In this document: in pieces, positions 49,652 to 58,462 of the stretch
Layout of the letters: each line of letters opens with the position of its first letter
How positions within the stretch are numbered: position 1 is the first letter of the stretch
From: Rhodovulum robiginosum
Lineage (GTDB): Bacteria > Pseudomonadota > Alphaproteobacteria > Rhodobacterales > Rhodobacteraceae
Reading direction: 5' to 3'
Assembly: GCF_003944755.1 (NCBI RefSeq)
Contig: NZ_RWGU01000051.1
Span: 62,001-126,000, forward strand
Length of the DNA: 64,000 nucleotides
The notes under the pieces: model-generated
Told to the model about the DNA's origin: nothing
The model's input: the letters and a program-made list of their open reading frames with translations, nothing else
Databases searched by the model: none
Made by a program: the position numbers and the translations under genes

Positions 49652-50287
49652 ATGACTTTCGACACCCTGCCCGGCACACCACCGCCACCCGATCTGACGG
49701 TGCGCGGGGTTGCCGTCCACAAAGCCGCGCTGGACCCCGAGGCCCAGCGCGACATGGTGACCGCGCTGCGCGACGTGGTGCGCGCCGCGCCGTTTTTCCA
49801 GCTCGAAACCCGGTTCGGCCGCAAGCTGAGCGTGCGGATGAGCGCAGCGGGCGCCTTTGGCTGGTTCTCCGACCGGCGCGGCTATCGCTACATCGACCGC
49901 CACCCGTCCGGCGCGCCCTGGCCGCCGATCCCCGAATGCGTGCTCGATGTCTGGCGCCGCTACGCGGCCGTCGCGCGCCTGCCCGAATGCTGCCTGATCA
50001 ACCATTACGGCGAGGGCGCGCGCATGGGTCTGCACCAGGACCGCGACGAGGCCGATTTCCGCTGGCCTGTCCTGTCGATTTCGCTGGGCGATTCCGCGCT
50101 GTTCCGGCTGGGCAATCTCGAAAAGGGCGGCCCCACCGAAAGCCTGTGGCTGGAGTCCGGCGATGTGCTGGTGATGGGGGGCGCGTCGCGGCTGATCTAT
50201 CACGGCATCGACCGGGTGCGCGCGGGATCTTCGACGCTGCTCGACGGCGGCGGGCGGCTGAACCTGACGCTGAGGGTTGTGACCTGA
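49652..50287 (+). CDS. alkB: AlkB-type alpha-ketoglutarate-dependent DNA dioxygenase
   Basis: AlkB removes methyl lesions such as 1-methyladenine and 3-methylcytosine from DNA by iron-dependent oxidation. The 211-residue protein has the iron ligands His128 and Asp130 (LHQDRDE) and His184 (IYHGIDRV). The 2-oxoglutarate-binding Arg lies in RLNLTLR near the C-terminus, and NHYGEGARMGLH is a typical AlkB run. It is divergent from dnaK, and no ada gene is near. Confidence 0.93.
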   Translation: MTFDTLPGTPPPPDLTVRGVAVHKAALDPEAQRDMVTALRDVVRAAPFFQLETRFGRKLSVRMSAAGAFGWFSDRRGYRYIDRHPSGAPWPPIPECVLDVWRRYAAVARLPECCLINHYGEGARMGLHQDRDEADFRWPVLSISLGDSALFRLGNLEKGGPTESLWLESGDVLVMGGASRLIYHGIDRVRAGSSTLLDGGGRLNLTLRVVT

Positions 50288-50339
50288 GACCCCGGACCGG
50301 GTCCGGGGCGGGCCGGGGCGCGACGATCGCGGGCCAAAT

Positions 50340-51161
50340 CTACCGCCGGGCCTCCCAGCTCAGCGAGGCGTGCTTGCGCGTGTAGAACTCGCCCATCAGC
50401 CCGATCATCATCAGCACGATACTCAGGTAGAGCGGGTAGCTGATCGAGCTGAAATGCGGATTGTAATTGATGAAGGTGAAGCCGCGGCACTGGTCGATCG
50501 CGTGAAACAGCGGGTTCCAGTCGAAGAAGACAAGGAGGGAGCCCGGCATCGCGTTGGCCACGAACATCTTGCCCGAGGCGATCATGTTGGCGCGCTGATA
50601 GATGGTCGTGGCGATCTGGACGAAGCCGGGCAGCCAGGGTTTGAGCGCGAAAAACACCATGCCAACGGCGACGCCCGAGAACCAGGCCAGCAGCACCATC
50701 GCCATGGTGCCGATCGGCCGGTCGATGCTGATAGGCGTGAACGCGGCGTGGTAGACGAACAGCACCAAAAACATCGACAGAAGCTGGATATAGAGCGAGC
50801 CCAGCGCCGCCGCCGAGATCGAGACGACGGTGTTCATCGGCGCGTGTTTCATCATCGCCGAGGACGGCCCCTCGGCCCCGGCCACCGCACCCACGGCCTT
50901 GGTGTGGGTCATGAACAGGAAGATGCCGGTCATGATATAAAGCAGGAAATCGCCGCGGATCGCGTTGCCGCGCATGCCCAGCACCGAGAACATCACGTAA
51001 AACGCGGCGACGAAAACGACGGTCTGCATCATGTTCATCAACAGCCCGATCACCGCGTTGCCATGGCTGCGGCGCAGCTGGCGCACGGTGCTGTGATAGA
51101 TCAGCGACAGCAACTTTGCGCTGCCTGCCGCCCCGCTGGTGGGTCTCTTTTGCTCGAACAC
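50340..51161 (-). CDS. ABC-2 type permease, polysaccharide-export (KpsM-like), without an adjacent ATPase
   Basis: A 273-residue integral membrane protein with about six spans, such as GLLMNMMQTVVFVAAFYVMF and MAMVLLAWFSGVAVGMVFFA, and the layout of ABC-2 permeases that export capsule or O-antigen. A GTG start at 51161 has AAGGGA close by. No ATPase gene is next to it. It is divergent from the cysQ-sulfotransferase run across about 135 bases, where CCTGCCTGCGGCAGG (near 51170) is an imperfect palindrome. A role in exporting that cluster's product is inferred. Confidence 0.82.
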   Translation of the reverse strand: MFEQKRPTSGAAGSAKLLSLIYHSTVRQLRRSHGNAVIGLLMNMMQTVVFVAAFYVMFSVLGMRGNAIRGDFLLYIMTGIFLFMTHTKAVGAVAGAEGPSSAMMKHAPMNTVVSISAAALGSLYIQLLSMFLVLFVYHAAFTPISIDRPIGTMAMVLLAWFSGVAVGMVFFALKPWLPGFVQIATTIYQRANMIASGKMFVANAMPGSLLVFFDWNPLFHAIDQCRGFTFINYNPHFSSISYPLYLSIVLMMIGLMGEFYTRKHASLSWEARR

Positions 51162-51298
51162 GTCCCTTCACCTGCCTGCGGCAGGCCCCTTGGTTGCGGT
51201 GCCGACCTTGCTCTTCGGATATGGCGAAAGCATAACGCAAATGGGGCATTGCAACAACGCGGCGCCGCCCGACGGCGGCCAACCAGAGGAAGAGGCAT

Positions 51299-52099
51299 TT
51301 GGATTACACCAGACTGGAAAGCGTCATGCGACGCACCGCTCTCCTGGCCGGGGCCCGGATCATGGAAATTTACGACGCCGACGATTTCGAGGTGAAGGTG
51401 AAATCCGACGCAAGCCCGGTGACAGAGGCCGATGAGGCCGCCGACGCGATGATCTCGGACGCGCTGAAAGAGGCGTTTCCCGAGGTGCTGGTCGTGACAG
51501 AGGAACAGGCCGACAGCCACACCGAGTCAGCCGACAGCTTTCTCATCGTCGATCCGCTGGACGGTACCAAGGAATTCGTCAGGCGCCGGGGTGATTTCAC
51601 CGTCAACATCGCCTGGGTCGAGAACGGCGTGCCAGTGCGCGGCGTGGTCTATGCCCCGGCCAAGGGGCGCCTGTTCTACACCACCGCGGCCGGCCAATCG
51701 GTCGAGGAAACCGGGGCACTCGACCCCTCGACGCCGGGTGAGACGGTGCCGCTGGCGGTAGCGTCCCCCGACAACGGGGCGCTTGTCGTGGTGGCGTCGA
51801 AATCGCACCGCGACCAGGCGACCGACGACTATATCGGCAAGTACCAGGTCAACGACATGACCAGTGCCGGCTCGTCGCTGAAATTCTGTCTCGTGGCCAC
51901 CGGCGAGGCCGATCTCTACCCGCGCCTCGGGCGCACCATGGAATGGGACACGGCCGCGGGCCACGCGGTGCTGTCGGGCGCCGGCGGCCGGGTGGTGCGG
52001 TTCGACGATCACACGCCGCTGATCTACGGCAAGGCGGGCTATGCCAACCCGTTCTTCATCGCCTACGCCCCGGGCGTCGAGCTGAAGCCGGGCGGATGA
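51299..52099 (+). CDS. cysQ: 3'(2'),5'-bisphosphate nucleotidase
   Basis: CysQ hydrolyses PAP (and PAPS), clearing the product of sulfotransferases and sulfate activation. The 266-residue protein has the inositol-monophosphatase family metal motif VDPLDGTKEF and the second site MEWDTAAGHAVL. A TTG start at 51299 is preceded by GAGGAAGAGG; there is no competing ATG before the fold begins. It opens the carbohydrate run and overlaps kdsB by ATGA. Its presence fits the sulfotransferase at the far end. Confidence 0.92.
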   Translation: MDYTRLESVMRRTALLAGARIMEIYDADDFEVKVKSDASPVTEADEAADAMISDALKEAFPEVLVVTEEQADSHTESADSFLIVDPLDGTKEFVRRRGDFTVNIAWVENGVPVRGVVYAPAKGRLFYTTAAGQSVEETGALDPSTPGETVPLAVASPDNGALVVVASKSHRDQATDDYIGKYQVNDMTSAGSSLKFCLVATGEADLYPRLGRTMEWDTAAGHAVLSGAGGRVVRFDDHTPLIYGKAGYANPFFIAYAPGVELKPGG

Positions 52100-52896
52100 G
52101 CGTTCTCGTCGTTGTCCCGGCGCGCTTTGCGTCCAGCCGCTATCCCGGCAAGCCGCTGGTGGAACTGGCCGGGGCCAGCGGGCTGAAAAAGAGCCTGATC
52201 CAGCGTAGCTGGGAGGCAGCGATGGCCGTCGACGGGGTCGCCCGCGTGGTGGTCGCCACCGATGACGATCGGATCCGCGCGGCGGCCCGGGGTTTTGGCG
52301 CCGAGGTGGTGATGACGTCGGAAAACTGCGCCAACGGGACCGAGCGCGTGGCCGAGGCATTCAACGCGCTGGGCGGCGGGTTCGAGATCTCGGTCAACCT
52401 GCAGGGCGACGCGCCGCTGACCCCCGCCTGGTTCGTCGAAGACCTCGTCGCGGGCCTCAGGGCCGATCCGGTGGCCGAGGTCGCCACGCCTGTGCTGCGC
52501 TGCGACGGGCGGGCGCTGAACGCGCTCTTGGCCGACCGGCGCGCGGGCCGGGTGGGCGGCACCACCGCCGTTTTCGGCTGGGACCGAAAGGCGCTTTATT
52601 TCTCGAAAGAGGTGATTCCCTATACCGGCGCAACCTATGCCGACGACGAGGACACCCCGGTTTTTCATCATGTCGGCTGTTACGCCTACCGGCCCTCGGC
52701 GCTGGCCGCCTATCCGCGCTGGCAGGCCGGGCCGCTGGAACGTCTGGAAGGGCTGGAACAGCTGCGTTTTCTGGAACGTGAGCGCCCGATGCTTTGCGTC
52801 GAGGTGCCCGCCCGCGGGCGCCAGTTCTGGGAGGTGAACAACCCCGAGGACGTGCCGCGGATCGAGGCGATGCTGGCCGAGATGGGCGTGGAATGA
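52096..52896 (+). CDS. kdsB: 3-deoxy-manno-octulosonate cytidylyltransferase (CMP-Kdo synthetase)
   Basis: KdsB activates Kdo with CTP for lipid A-core or capsule synthesis. The 266-residue protein shows VVVPARFASSRYPGKPLVELAG, NLQGDAPLTP, and VGCYAYRPSAL. The residues that bind CTP are in the N-terminal block. It overlaps cysQ and the following glycosyltransferase by ATGA. Whether it supplies lipopolysaccharide core or a separate surface glycan is not clear from sequence. Confidence 0.92.
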   Translation: MSVLVVVPARFASSRYPGKPLVELAGASGLKKSLIQRSWEAAMAVDGVARVVVATDDDRIRAAARGFGAEVVMTSENCANGTERVAEAFNALGGGFEISVNLQGDAPLTPAWFVEDLVAGLRADPVAEVATPVLRCDGRALNALLADRRAGRVGGTTAVFGWDRKALYFSKEVIPYTGATYADDEDTPVFHHVGCYAYRPSALAAYPRWQAGPLERLEGLEQLRFLERERPMLCVEVPARGRQFWEVNNPEDVPRIEAMLAEMGVE

Positions 52897-54179
52897 CGGA
52901 TCTGCCGACGGTCAGCCTGATCGTCGTCAGCGAAGGCCGGCCCGCGAGCCTCTCGCTTTGCCTCATGGCGTGCCGCTATCTCGACCATCCCCGGTTCGAG
53001 CTGATCGTCGTGGCCGACCGGCCGGGGCTGGCGGCCATCGACCGGCTGGGGCTGGCCGACCGGGTGAAAACCGCCGAAAATCCGGGTCAGGGCATATCGG
53101 TTGCGCGCAATACCGGTCTGATGCTGGCCGCGGGCGAGATCGTGGCCTTTCTCGACGACGACGCCGTGCCCGAACCCACCTGGCTGTCCCGCCTCGCCGC
53201 GCCCTTTTCCGAGGCGGATGTATCGGCGGCGGGGGGCTTTGTGCGCGGGCGCAACGGCATCTCTTTCCAGTGGCGGGCGCGCTGGGTGGATGCGCAAGGC
53301 GGCGATCATCCGCTCGACGTGCCCGAGGACGCGGTCAGCCTGCACCGCGGCGCGCCGGGCCGCGCGATCAAGACCGAGGGGACCAACATGGCCTTTCGCC
53401 GCGCGGTGCTGGCCGCGATCGGCGGGTTCGACCCGGCGTATCGCTATTTTCTCGACGAGACGGACGTCAACATGCGGCTGGCCCAAGCGGGGCATGTCAC
53501 CGCCATCTTGCCGGCGGCACAGGTCCAGCACCGTTTTGCCGCCGGCGCGCGCCGCACGGCTGCGCGGGCGCCGCGGGCCTTGTTCGATCTCGGGGCCAGT
53601 TCGACCCTCTTCATGCGGAAATACGCCCCTGCCGACGGGCTGGAGACCGCTTTGCGGACGCTGGCCCGCGCCCAGCGCGCGCGCCTGCTCCGCCACATGG
53701 TCCGCGGCACGCTGGAGCCCGGCGATGTCGGGCGGCTGATGGACGATCTTGCCGACGGTATCGCGGCGGGACGCGCCGTGCCCATCGCCGCGCGGCCGCC
53801 TCTGGGCGCGCCCGGCGCCCCGTTCCGAACCTTCGCCGCCGACCCGCCGCCGCAAGCTGTCTTTCTTGCTGGCCGCACATGGCAGGCCCGGCGCCTGCAC
53901 GCCCGCGCCGCCGAACTGGCGCGCGCCGGTGTGCCGGTCACGCTGTTTCTTTTCGGCCCCAGCGCGCGGTACCACCGGATGCGTTTTGCCCGTGGCGGAT
54001 ACTGGGTGCAAAGCGGCGGCCTGTTCGGCCGGTCGGATCGCGCCATGCCGCTGGTCACGCCCTGGCGCTTTGCCGCGCGCCTTGCGGCAGAGCGTGCCCG
54101 GCTGGCCCCGACGCGCCCGTGCCGCCCGAGCGCCGAAAAAACCGGCACCGCTTTGCCTTTCAGCGAGAAAAACGGGTAA
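52893..54179 (+). CDS. Family 2 glycosyltransferase with C-terminal extension
   Basis: A 428-residue protein. The N-terminal GT-A domain (residues 1-240) has the DxD-type acidic motif AFLDDDAVPEPTWL and the acceptor-side FLDETDVNMRLAQAG. The C-terminal 180 residues are Ala/Arg-rich and not recognised; they may be a second domain or a membrane-associating region (AAARAARAL-type helices). Sugar donor and acceptor are unknown. The ATG overlaps the kdsB stop. Confidence 0.85.
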   Translation: MTDLPTVSLIVVSEGRPASLSLCLMACRYLDHPRFELIVVADRPGLAAIDRLGLADRVKTAENPGQGISVARNTGLMLAAGEIVAFLDDDAVPEPTWLSRLAAPFSEADVSAAGGFVRGRNGISFQWRARWVDAQGGDHPLDVPEDAVSLHRGAPGRAIKTEGTNMAFRRAVLAAIGGFDPAYRYFLDETDVNMRLAQAGHVTAILPAAQVQHRFAAGARRTAARAPRALFDLGASSTLFMRKYAPADGLETALRTLARAQRARLLRHMVRGTLEPGDVGRLMDDLADGIAAGRAVPIAARPPLGAPGAPFRTFAADPPPQAVFLAGRTWQARRLHARAAELARAGVPVTLFLFGPSARYHRMRFARGGYWVQSGGLFGRSDRAMPLVTPWRFAARLAAERARLAPTRPCRPSAEKTGTALPFSEKNG

Positions 54180-54287
54180 ATCGGCTGTCATTTCCAGCCC
54201 ATGACGGTAGAATGCGACCGCAACGCAGTGAGCGGCGGGCGGCCGTATTTTCGAGGCCGCCACGCCGACAGAAATGCAGGTAGTCTC

Positions 54288-55178
54288 ATGAAACGCAAAG
54301 TGACCAAGGCCATTTTCCCCGTCGCAGGGCTGGGAACGCGCTTTCTGCCGGCCACGAAGTCCATCCCCAAGGAAATCATGACGCTGGTCGACCGGCCGCT
54401 GATCCAGTACGCCATCGACGAGGCGCGAGCAGCGGGCATCAAGGAATTCATTTTCGTCACGTCACGCGGCAAGTCGGCGCTGGAGGATTATTTCGACAGC
54501 GCCCCGATGCTTGAGGCCGAGTTGCGCCGCAAGGACAAGTTCGAGCTTCTGGAGATGCTCAAGTCCACCAACATGGAAAGTGGCGCCATCGCCTATATCC
54601 GCCAGCAAAAGGCGTTGGGCCTCGGCCACGCGGTTTGGTGCGCCCGCCGGCTGATTGCGAACGAACCCTTCGCGGTGATCCTGCCCGACGACGTGATCGC
54701 GGGCGAAGAGCCCTGCCTCAAGCAGATGGTCGAGGCCTATGCCGAAACCGGCGGCAACATGGTCGCCGCGATGGAAGTGCCGCGCGAAAAGGCCAAGGCC
54801 TACGGAATCCTCGACGTGAAAGAGGAAATGGGCGACATGGTCTCGGTGTCGGGAATGGTGGAAAAGCCCGCGGTCGAGGACGCGCCGTCGAACCTCGCGG
54901 TGATCGGGCGGTACATCCTGACACCCACGGTGCTGAACAATATCGGCAAGGTCAAGAAAGGCGCCGGTGGCGAGCTGCAGCTGACCGACGCGATTGCCGC
55001 CGAGATCGACGGCGAGGGCGTTTACGGCTACCGCTTTCGCGGCCAGCGGTTCGATTGCGGGTCAAAGGCGGGCTTTCTTCAGGCCACCGTCGCCTTCGGT
55101 CTGGCGCGCGACGACCTGCGCGACGAGTTCCAGCAATACATTCACGAACTGGTCGCGATGCAGAAGGCGGCGCAATAG
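54288..55178 (+). CDS. galU: UTP-glucose-1-phosphate uridylyltransferase
   Basis: GalU makes UDP-glucose. The 296-residue protein has the nucleotidyl-binding start FPVAGLGTRFLPATKSIPKE, LGLGHAVWCA and RFDCGSKAGFLQAT. The ATG at 54288 was chosen over an upstream in-frame ATG at 54201, which adds 29 unrelated residues. About 110 bases separate it from the glycosyltransferase before it, so a new promoter is possible. galE follows after 18 bases. Confidence 0.96.
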   Translation: MKRKVTKAIFPVAGLGTRFLPATKSIPKEIMTLVDRPLIQYAIDEARAAGIKEFIFVTSRGKSALEDYFDSAPMLEAELRRKDKFELLEMLKSTNMESGAIAYIRQQKALGLGHAVWCARRLIANEPFAVILPDDVIAGEEPCLKQMVEAYAETGGNMVAAMEVPREKAKAYGILDVKEEMGDMVSVSGMVEKPAVEDAPSNLAVIGRYILTPTVLNNIGKVKKGAGGELQLTDAIAAEIDGEGVYGYRFRGQRFDCGSKAGFLQATVAFGLARDDLRDEFQQYIHELVAMQKAAQ

Positions 55179-55196
55179 ACCGACGGAGACGCCCCG

Positions 55197-56180
55197 GTGG
55201 AACATGTCCTGGTTACCGGCGGCGCGGGCTATATCGGCTCGCATGCCTGCAAGGTTCTGAAGGCGGCGGGCTATGTGCCCGTCACTTACGATAACCTTTC
55301 GACGGGCTGGGCCGACGCGGTCAAGTTCGGCCCGCTGGAACAGGGCGATCTGGCCGACCGCGCCCGCCTGGACGCGGTGTTTGCGACATACGCGCCGGTG
55401 GCGGTGATGCATTTCGCCGCCTTTAGCCAGGTCGGTGAGGCGATGCGCGAGCCGGGCAAATACTGGCGCAACAACCTGTGCGGTTCGCTGAGCCTGATCG
55501 AGGCGGCCGCGGCGGCAGGGTGCCTCAACTTCGTCTTTTCGTCGACCTGCGCGACCTATGGCGACCAGGACGGCGTGGTGCTGGACGAGGACAGCGCCCA
55601 GATGCCGCTGAACGCCTATGGGGCGTCCAAGCGCGCCATCGAGAACGTGCTGACCGATTTCGAGGCAAGCGATGGCCTGAAATCGGTGATCTTCCGCTAT
55701 TTCAACGTGGCCGGCGCCGACCCCGAGGCCGAGGTGGGCGAGTTCCACCAGCCCGAGACGCACCTCATCCCGCTGATGCTGGACACGATCGAGGGCAAGC
55801 GCCCGGCGCTGACGATCTTCGGCACCGATTACGATACGCCCGACGGCACCTGCATCCGCGACTACGTGCACGTCATGGACCTGGTCGAGGCCCATGTGCT
55901 GGGGCTGAAATGGCTTATGGACGGCAAGGGCAGCCGGGTGTTCAACCTCGGCACCGGCAAGGGGTTTTCCGTGCGCGAGGTGATCGAGCATTCGCGCGCC
56001 GTCACCAACATGGCCGTGCCTTACGAGGAAGGGCCGCGGCGGCCCGGCGACGCGGTGCGGCTGGTCTCTGGCTCGGAACGGGCCGAGACGGAACTGGGCT
56101 GGCGCCCGGCGCGCTCGACCCTTGAGGCGATGATCGGCGATGCGTGGCGCTGGCATCGGTCGGGCCATTACGAGCGCTGA
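55197..56180 (+). CDS. galE: UDP-glucose 4-epimerase
   Basis: GalE interconverts UDP-glucose and UDP-galactose with bound NAD. The 327-residue protein has GGAGYIGSHA, the catalytic Ser-x24-Tyr-x3-Lys pattern (SSTCATYGD and YGASKRAIEN) and DYVHVMDLVEAH. The GTG at 55197 is preceded by GGAG. With galU it supplies nucleotide sugars to the neighbouring glycosyltransferases. Its 3' end overlaps the next gene by about 40 bases. Confidence 0.95.
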   Translation: MEHVLVTGGAGYIGSHACKVLKAAGYVPVTYDNLSTGWADAVKFGPLEQGDLADRARLDAVFATYAPVAVMHFAAFSQVGEAMREPGKYWRNNLCGSLSLIEAAAAAGCLNFVFSSTCATYGDQDGVVLDEDSAQMPLNAYGASKRAIENVLTDFEASDGLKSVIFRYFNVAGADPEAEVGEFHQPETHLIPLMLDTIEGKRPALTIFGTDYDTPDGTCIRDYVHVMDLVEAHVLGLKWLMDGKGSRVFNLGTGKGFSVREVIEHSRAVTNMAVPYEEGPRRPGDAVRLVSGSERAETELGWRPARSTLEAMIGDAWRWHRSGHYER

Positions 56181-57402
56181 GGCGCCCGCGCGCCTCCTGG
56201 ACCTCACGCGGCTGGTGTCGCGCGCCGGCCGGGCCGAGATGACCGGCGTCGACCGGGTCGAACGCGCTTATCTCGACAGGTTTCTTGACGATTCCACCCC
56301 GTTTTTCGTGCTGGTGCGCAGTGCCCTGGGCGTGGTGTTGCTCGACAGGGCGGGGGCGGCGGGGCTGGCCGCACGCCTTTCCGGCGCGGTGCCTTGGGGC
56401 GCGGCAGACCTTGCCGGGCGGCTGAGCTGGCGCAGCCAGCCCGCCCGCGCCCGCGCCGAGGCCGATTTGCGCCGGCTTGCGCTGGCGCGTGCCCCGCGCC
56501 GGGGGCTGGCCCGGATGCTGCGGGCGCATTTGCCCAGGGGCGCGTGGTATTTCAACACCGGCCACAGCCATCTGGAGCCCGCGCTTTTCGCCGCGCTGCA
56601 CCGGGCGGGGCTGCGCGTCGCGGTGATGCTCCACGACACGATCCCGCTGGATCATGCGCATCTTTGCGCGCCCGGCAGCCCGGCGCGCTTTGCCCGGAAA
56701 TTTGCCGCCGCCGTTCGTGGCGCCGATCTGGTGATCTGCAATTCCGAGGCCACCCGCGCAGATGTCGCGCGCCATGCCGCGCGGCTGGGCCGGGTGCCGC
56801 CGATGGCGGCGGCGCCGCTGGGCGTCACCCCGGCGCCGCCTGCGGCGCTGCCGCCGGAAATCGAGCCTGACACGCCCTATTTCGTCGCGCTGGGCACGAT
56901 CGAGCCGCGCAAGAACCACGCGCTGTTGCTGGACGTGTGGCAGCGGATTGCGGCCGATCCGCCGCCGGGCGGGGTGCCGCGGCTGGTGGTCGCGGGGCGG
57001 CGCGGGTGGCGCAACACGGATGTCTTCCGCAGGCTCGACGCGCTGGCCGCCAGCAACGGGCCCGTGGCCGAGCTGCCCGGCCTGTCCGACGGGGCCGTAT
57101 CGGCGCTGTTGCGCGGGGCCTGCGCGCTGGTTTTTCCCAGCCTGGCCGAGGGGTACGGGCTGCCGCCGCTGGAGGCGGCCGCGCTGGGCACGCCCGTGAT
57201 CGCCTCTGACCTGCCGGTTCTGCGCGAGCAGTTGGGGGATTTCGCCGTTTACCTGCCGCCAACCGATTCGTATGCTTGGCAAGAGGCGATCCTGCGCAGC
57301 GCGGAGATCGGCAAAAATGCGCAGACAGAGGCAGGTGTGCAGGGGCGGTCGGTACCGGGATGGGCGGGGCATTTCAACACGGTGTTAAGCCTGACCGTCT
57401 AG
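56140..57402 (+). CDS. GT4-type glycosyltransferase (GT-B fold)
   Basis: A 420-residue GT-B glycosyltransferase. The C-terminal donor domain has ALGTIEPRKNHALLLDVW and the E-x7-E motif in SLAEGYGLPPLEAAALGTPV. The N-terminal acceptor domain (DLTRLVSRAGRAEMTGVDRVERAY) also appears in GT4 enzymes. The start is uncertain: ATG 56140 lies inside galE and no better start is seen downstream before conserved residues. Donor and acceptor are unknown. Confidence 0.85.
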   Translation: MRGAGIGRAITSAEAPARLLDLTRLVSRAGRAEMTGVDRVERAYLDRFLDDSTPFFVLVRSALGVVLLDRAGAAGLAARLSGAVPWGAADLAGRLSWRSQPARARAEADLRRLALARAPRRGLARMLRAHLPRGAWYFNTGHSHLEPALFAALHRAGLRVAVMLHDTIPLDHAHLCAPGSPARFARKFAAAVRGADLVICNSEATRADVARHAARLGRVPPMAAAPLGVTPAPPAALPPEIEPDTPYFVALGTIEPRKNHALLLDVWQRIAADPPPGGVPRLVVAGRRGWRNTDVFRRLDALAASNGPVAELPGLSDGAVSALLRGACALVFPSLAEGYGLPPLEAAALGTPVIASDLPVLREQLGDFAVYLPPTDSYAWQEAILRSAEIGKNAQTEAGVQGRSVPGWAGHFNTVLSLTV

Positions 57403-57451
57403 CCGCCAAAATGGCTCCGACAAAGGGGCGCCAGGGCAAGGAACGGATCGG

Positions 57452-58462
57452 TTGGGCTTTGTCTCGTCATACCGGCTGAGGCTGCAGCGCAAACGCTGGC
57501 GGCTCAGGGCGATGCGCAAGGCACGCGAACTGCGCCCGGTCGCGCGCCGGACGGGGCAGATCGGCGCGAACGACATCCTCGTCTTTACCACGCTGCGCAA
57601 CGAGCGGCGGCGCCTGCCCTATTTCCTGAAATACTACCGCGACCTGGGGGTCGACCACTTCCTGATGGTCGACAACGGCTCTGACGACGGCAGCCGCGAA
57701 TACCTGGCGGAACAGCCCGATGTGTCGCTCTGGTCCACCGCCAAGAGCTACAAGCGCGCGCGGTTCGGCGCCGACTGGCTGAACTGGCTGCAGCGCCGAT
57801 ATGCCCACGGCCACTGGTCGCTGGTCGTCGATCCCGACGAGTTCTTCATCTACCCGTTCTGCGACACCCGGTCGATCAAGGCGCTCTGCGACTGGCTGGA
57901 CGCCTCGTCGATCAAGTCGTTCAGCGCCATGCTGATCGACATGTATCCAAAGGGGCCGATCGACGCGGTGCCCTATCGCGAGGGGCAGGACCCGTTCGAG
58001 ATCGCCAACTGGTTCGACAGCGGCAATTACATGATCCGCCGCAACCGAGAGTTCGGCAACCTGTGGATCCAGGGCGGGCCGCGCGCGCGGGCGTTCTTCC
58101 CCGACCAGCCCGAGCGGGCTCCGGCGCTGAACAAGATCCCCCTGGTCAAGTGGAACCGCGCCTACACCTATGTCAGCTCGACCCACATGCTGCTGCCGCG
58201 CGGGCTGAACCTGGTCTATGACGAATGGGGGGGCGAAAAGGCGTCGGGCGCGCTGTTGCACGCCAAGTTCCTCGATACATTCCCGCAGAAATCGGCCGAA
58301 GAGCTGACCCGCCGCCAGCACTATGCCAACAGCCACGAATACCGCGCCTACCACGCGGTGCTGCAGGAAAACCCCGACCTGTGGTGCAAATGGTCCGAGA
58401 AATACATCAACTGGCGCCAACTTGAGATCCTGGGGCTCATGTCCAAGGGGAACTGGGCATGA
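57452..58462 (+). CDS. Family 2-like glycosyltransferase with a VDPDE motif
   Basis: A 336-residue protein of the GT2-like class with a basic N-terminus. The donor-binding part has FTTLRNERRRLPYFLKYY, MVDNGSDDGSREYL, and the acidic motif VVDPDEFFIYPF. I chose the TTG at 57452, which follows AAGGA by 9 bases; an ATG at 57512 is the alternative. The substrate is unknown. It overlaps the next gene by ATGA. Confidence 0.85.
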   Translation: MGFVSSYRLRLQRKRWRLRAMRKARELRPVARRTGQIGANDILVFTTLRNERRRLPYFLKYYRDLGVDHFLMVDNGSDDGSREYLAEQPDVSLWSTAKSYKRARFGADWLNWLQRRYAHGHWSLVVDPDEFFIYPFCDTRSIKALCDWLDASSIKSFSAMLIDMYPKGPIDAVPYREGQDPFEIANWFDSGNYMIRRNREFGNLWIQGGPRARAFFPDQPERAPALNKIPLVKWNRAYTYVSSTHMLLPRGLNLVYDEWGGEKASGALLHAKFLDTFPQKSAEELTRRQHYANSHEYRAYHAVLQENPDLWCKWSEKYINWRQLEILGLMSKGNWA

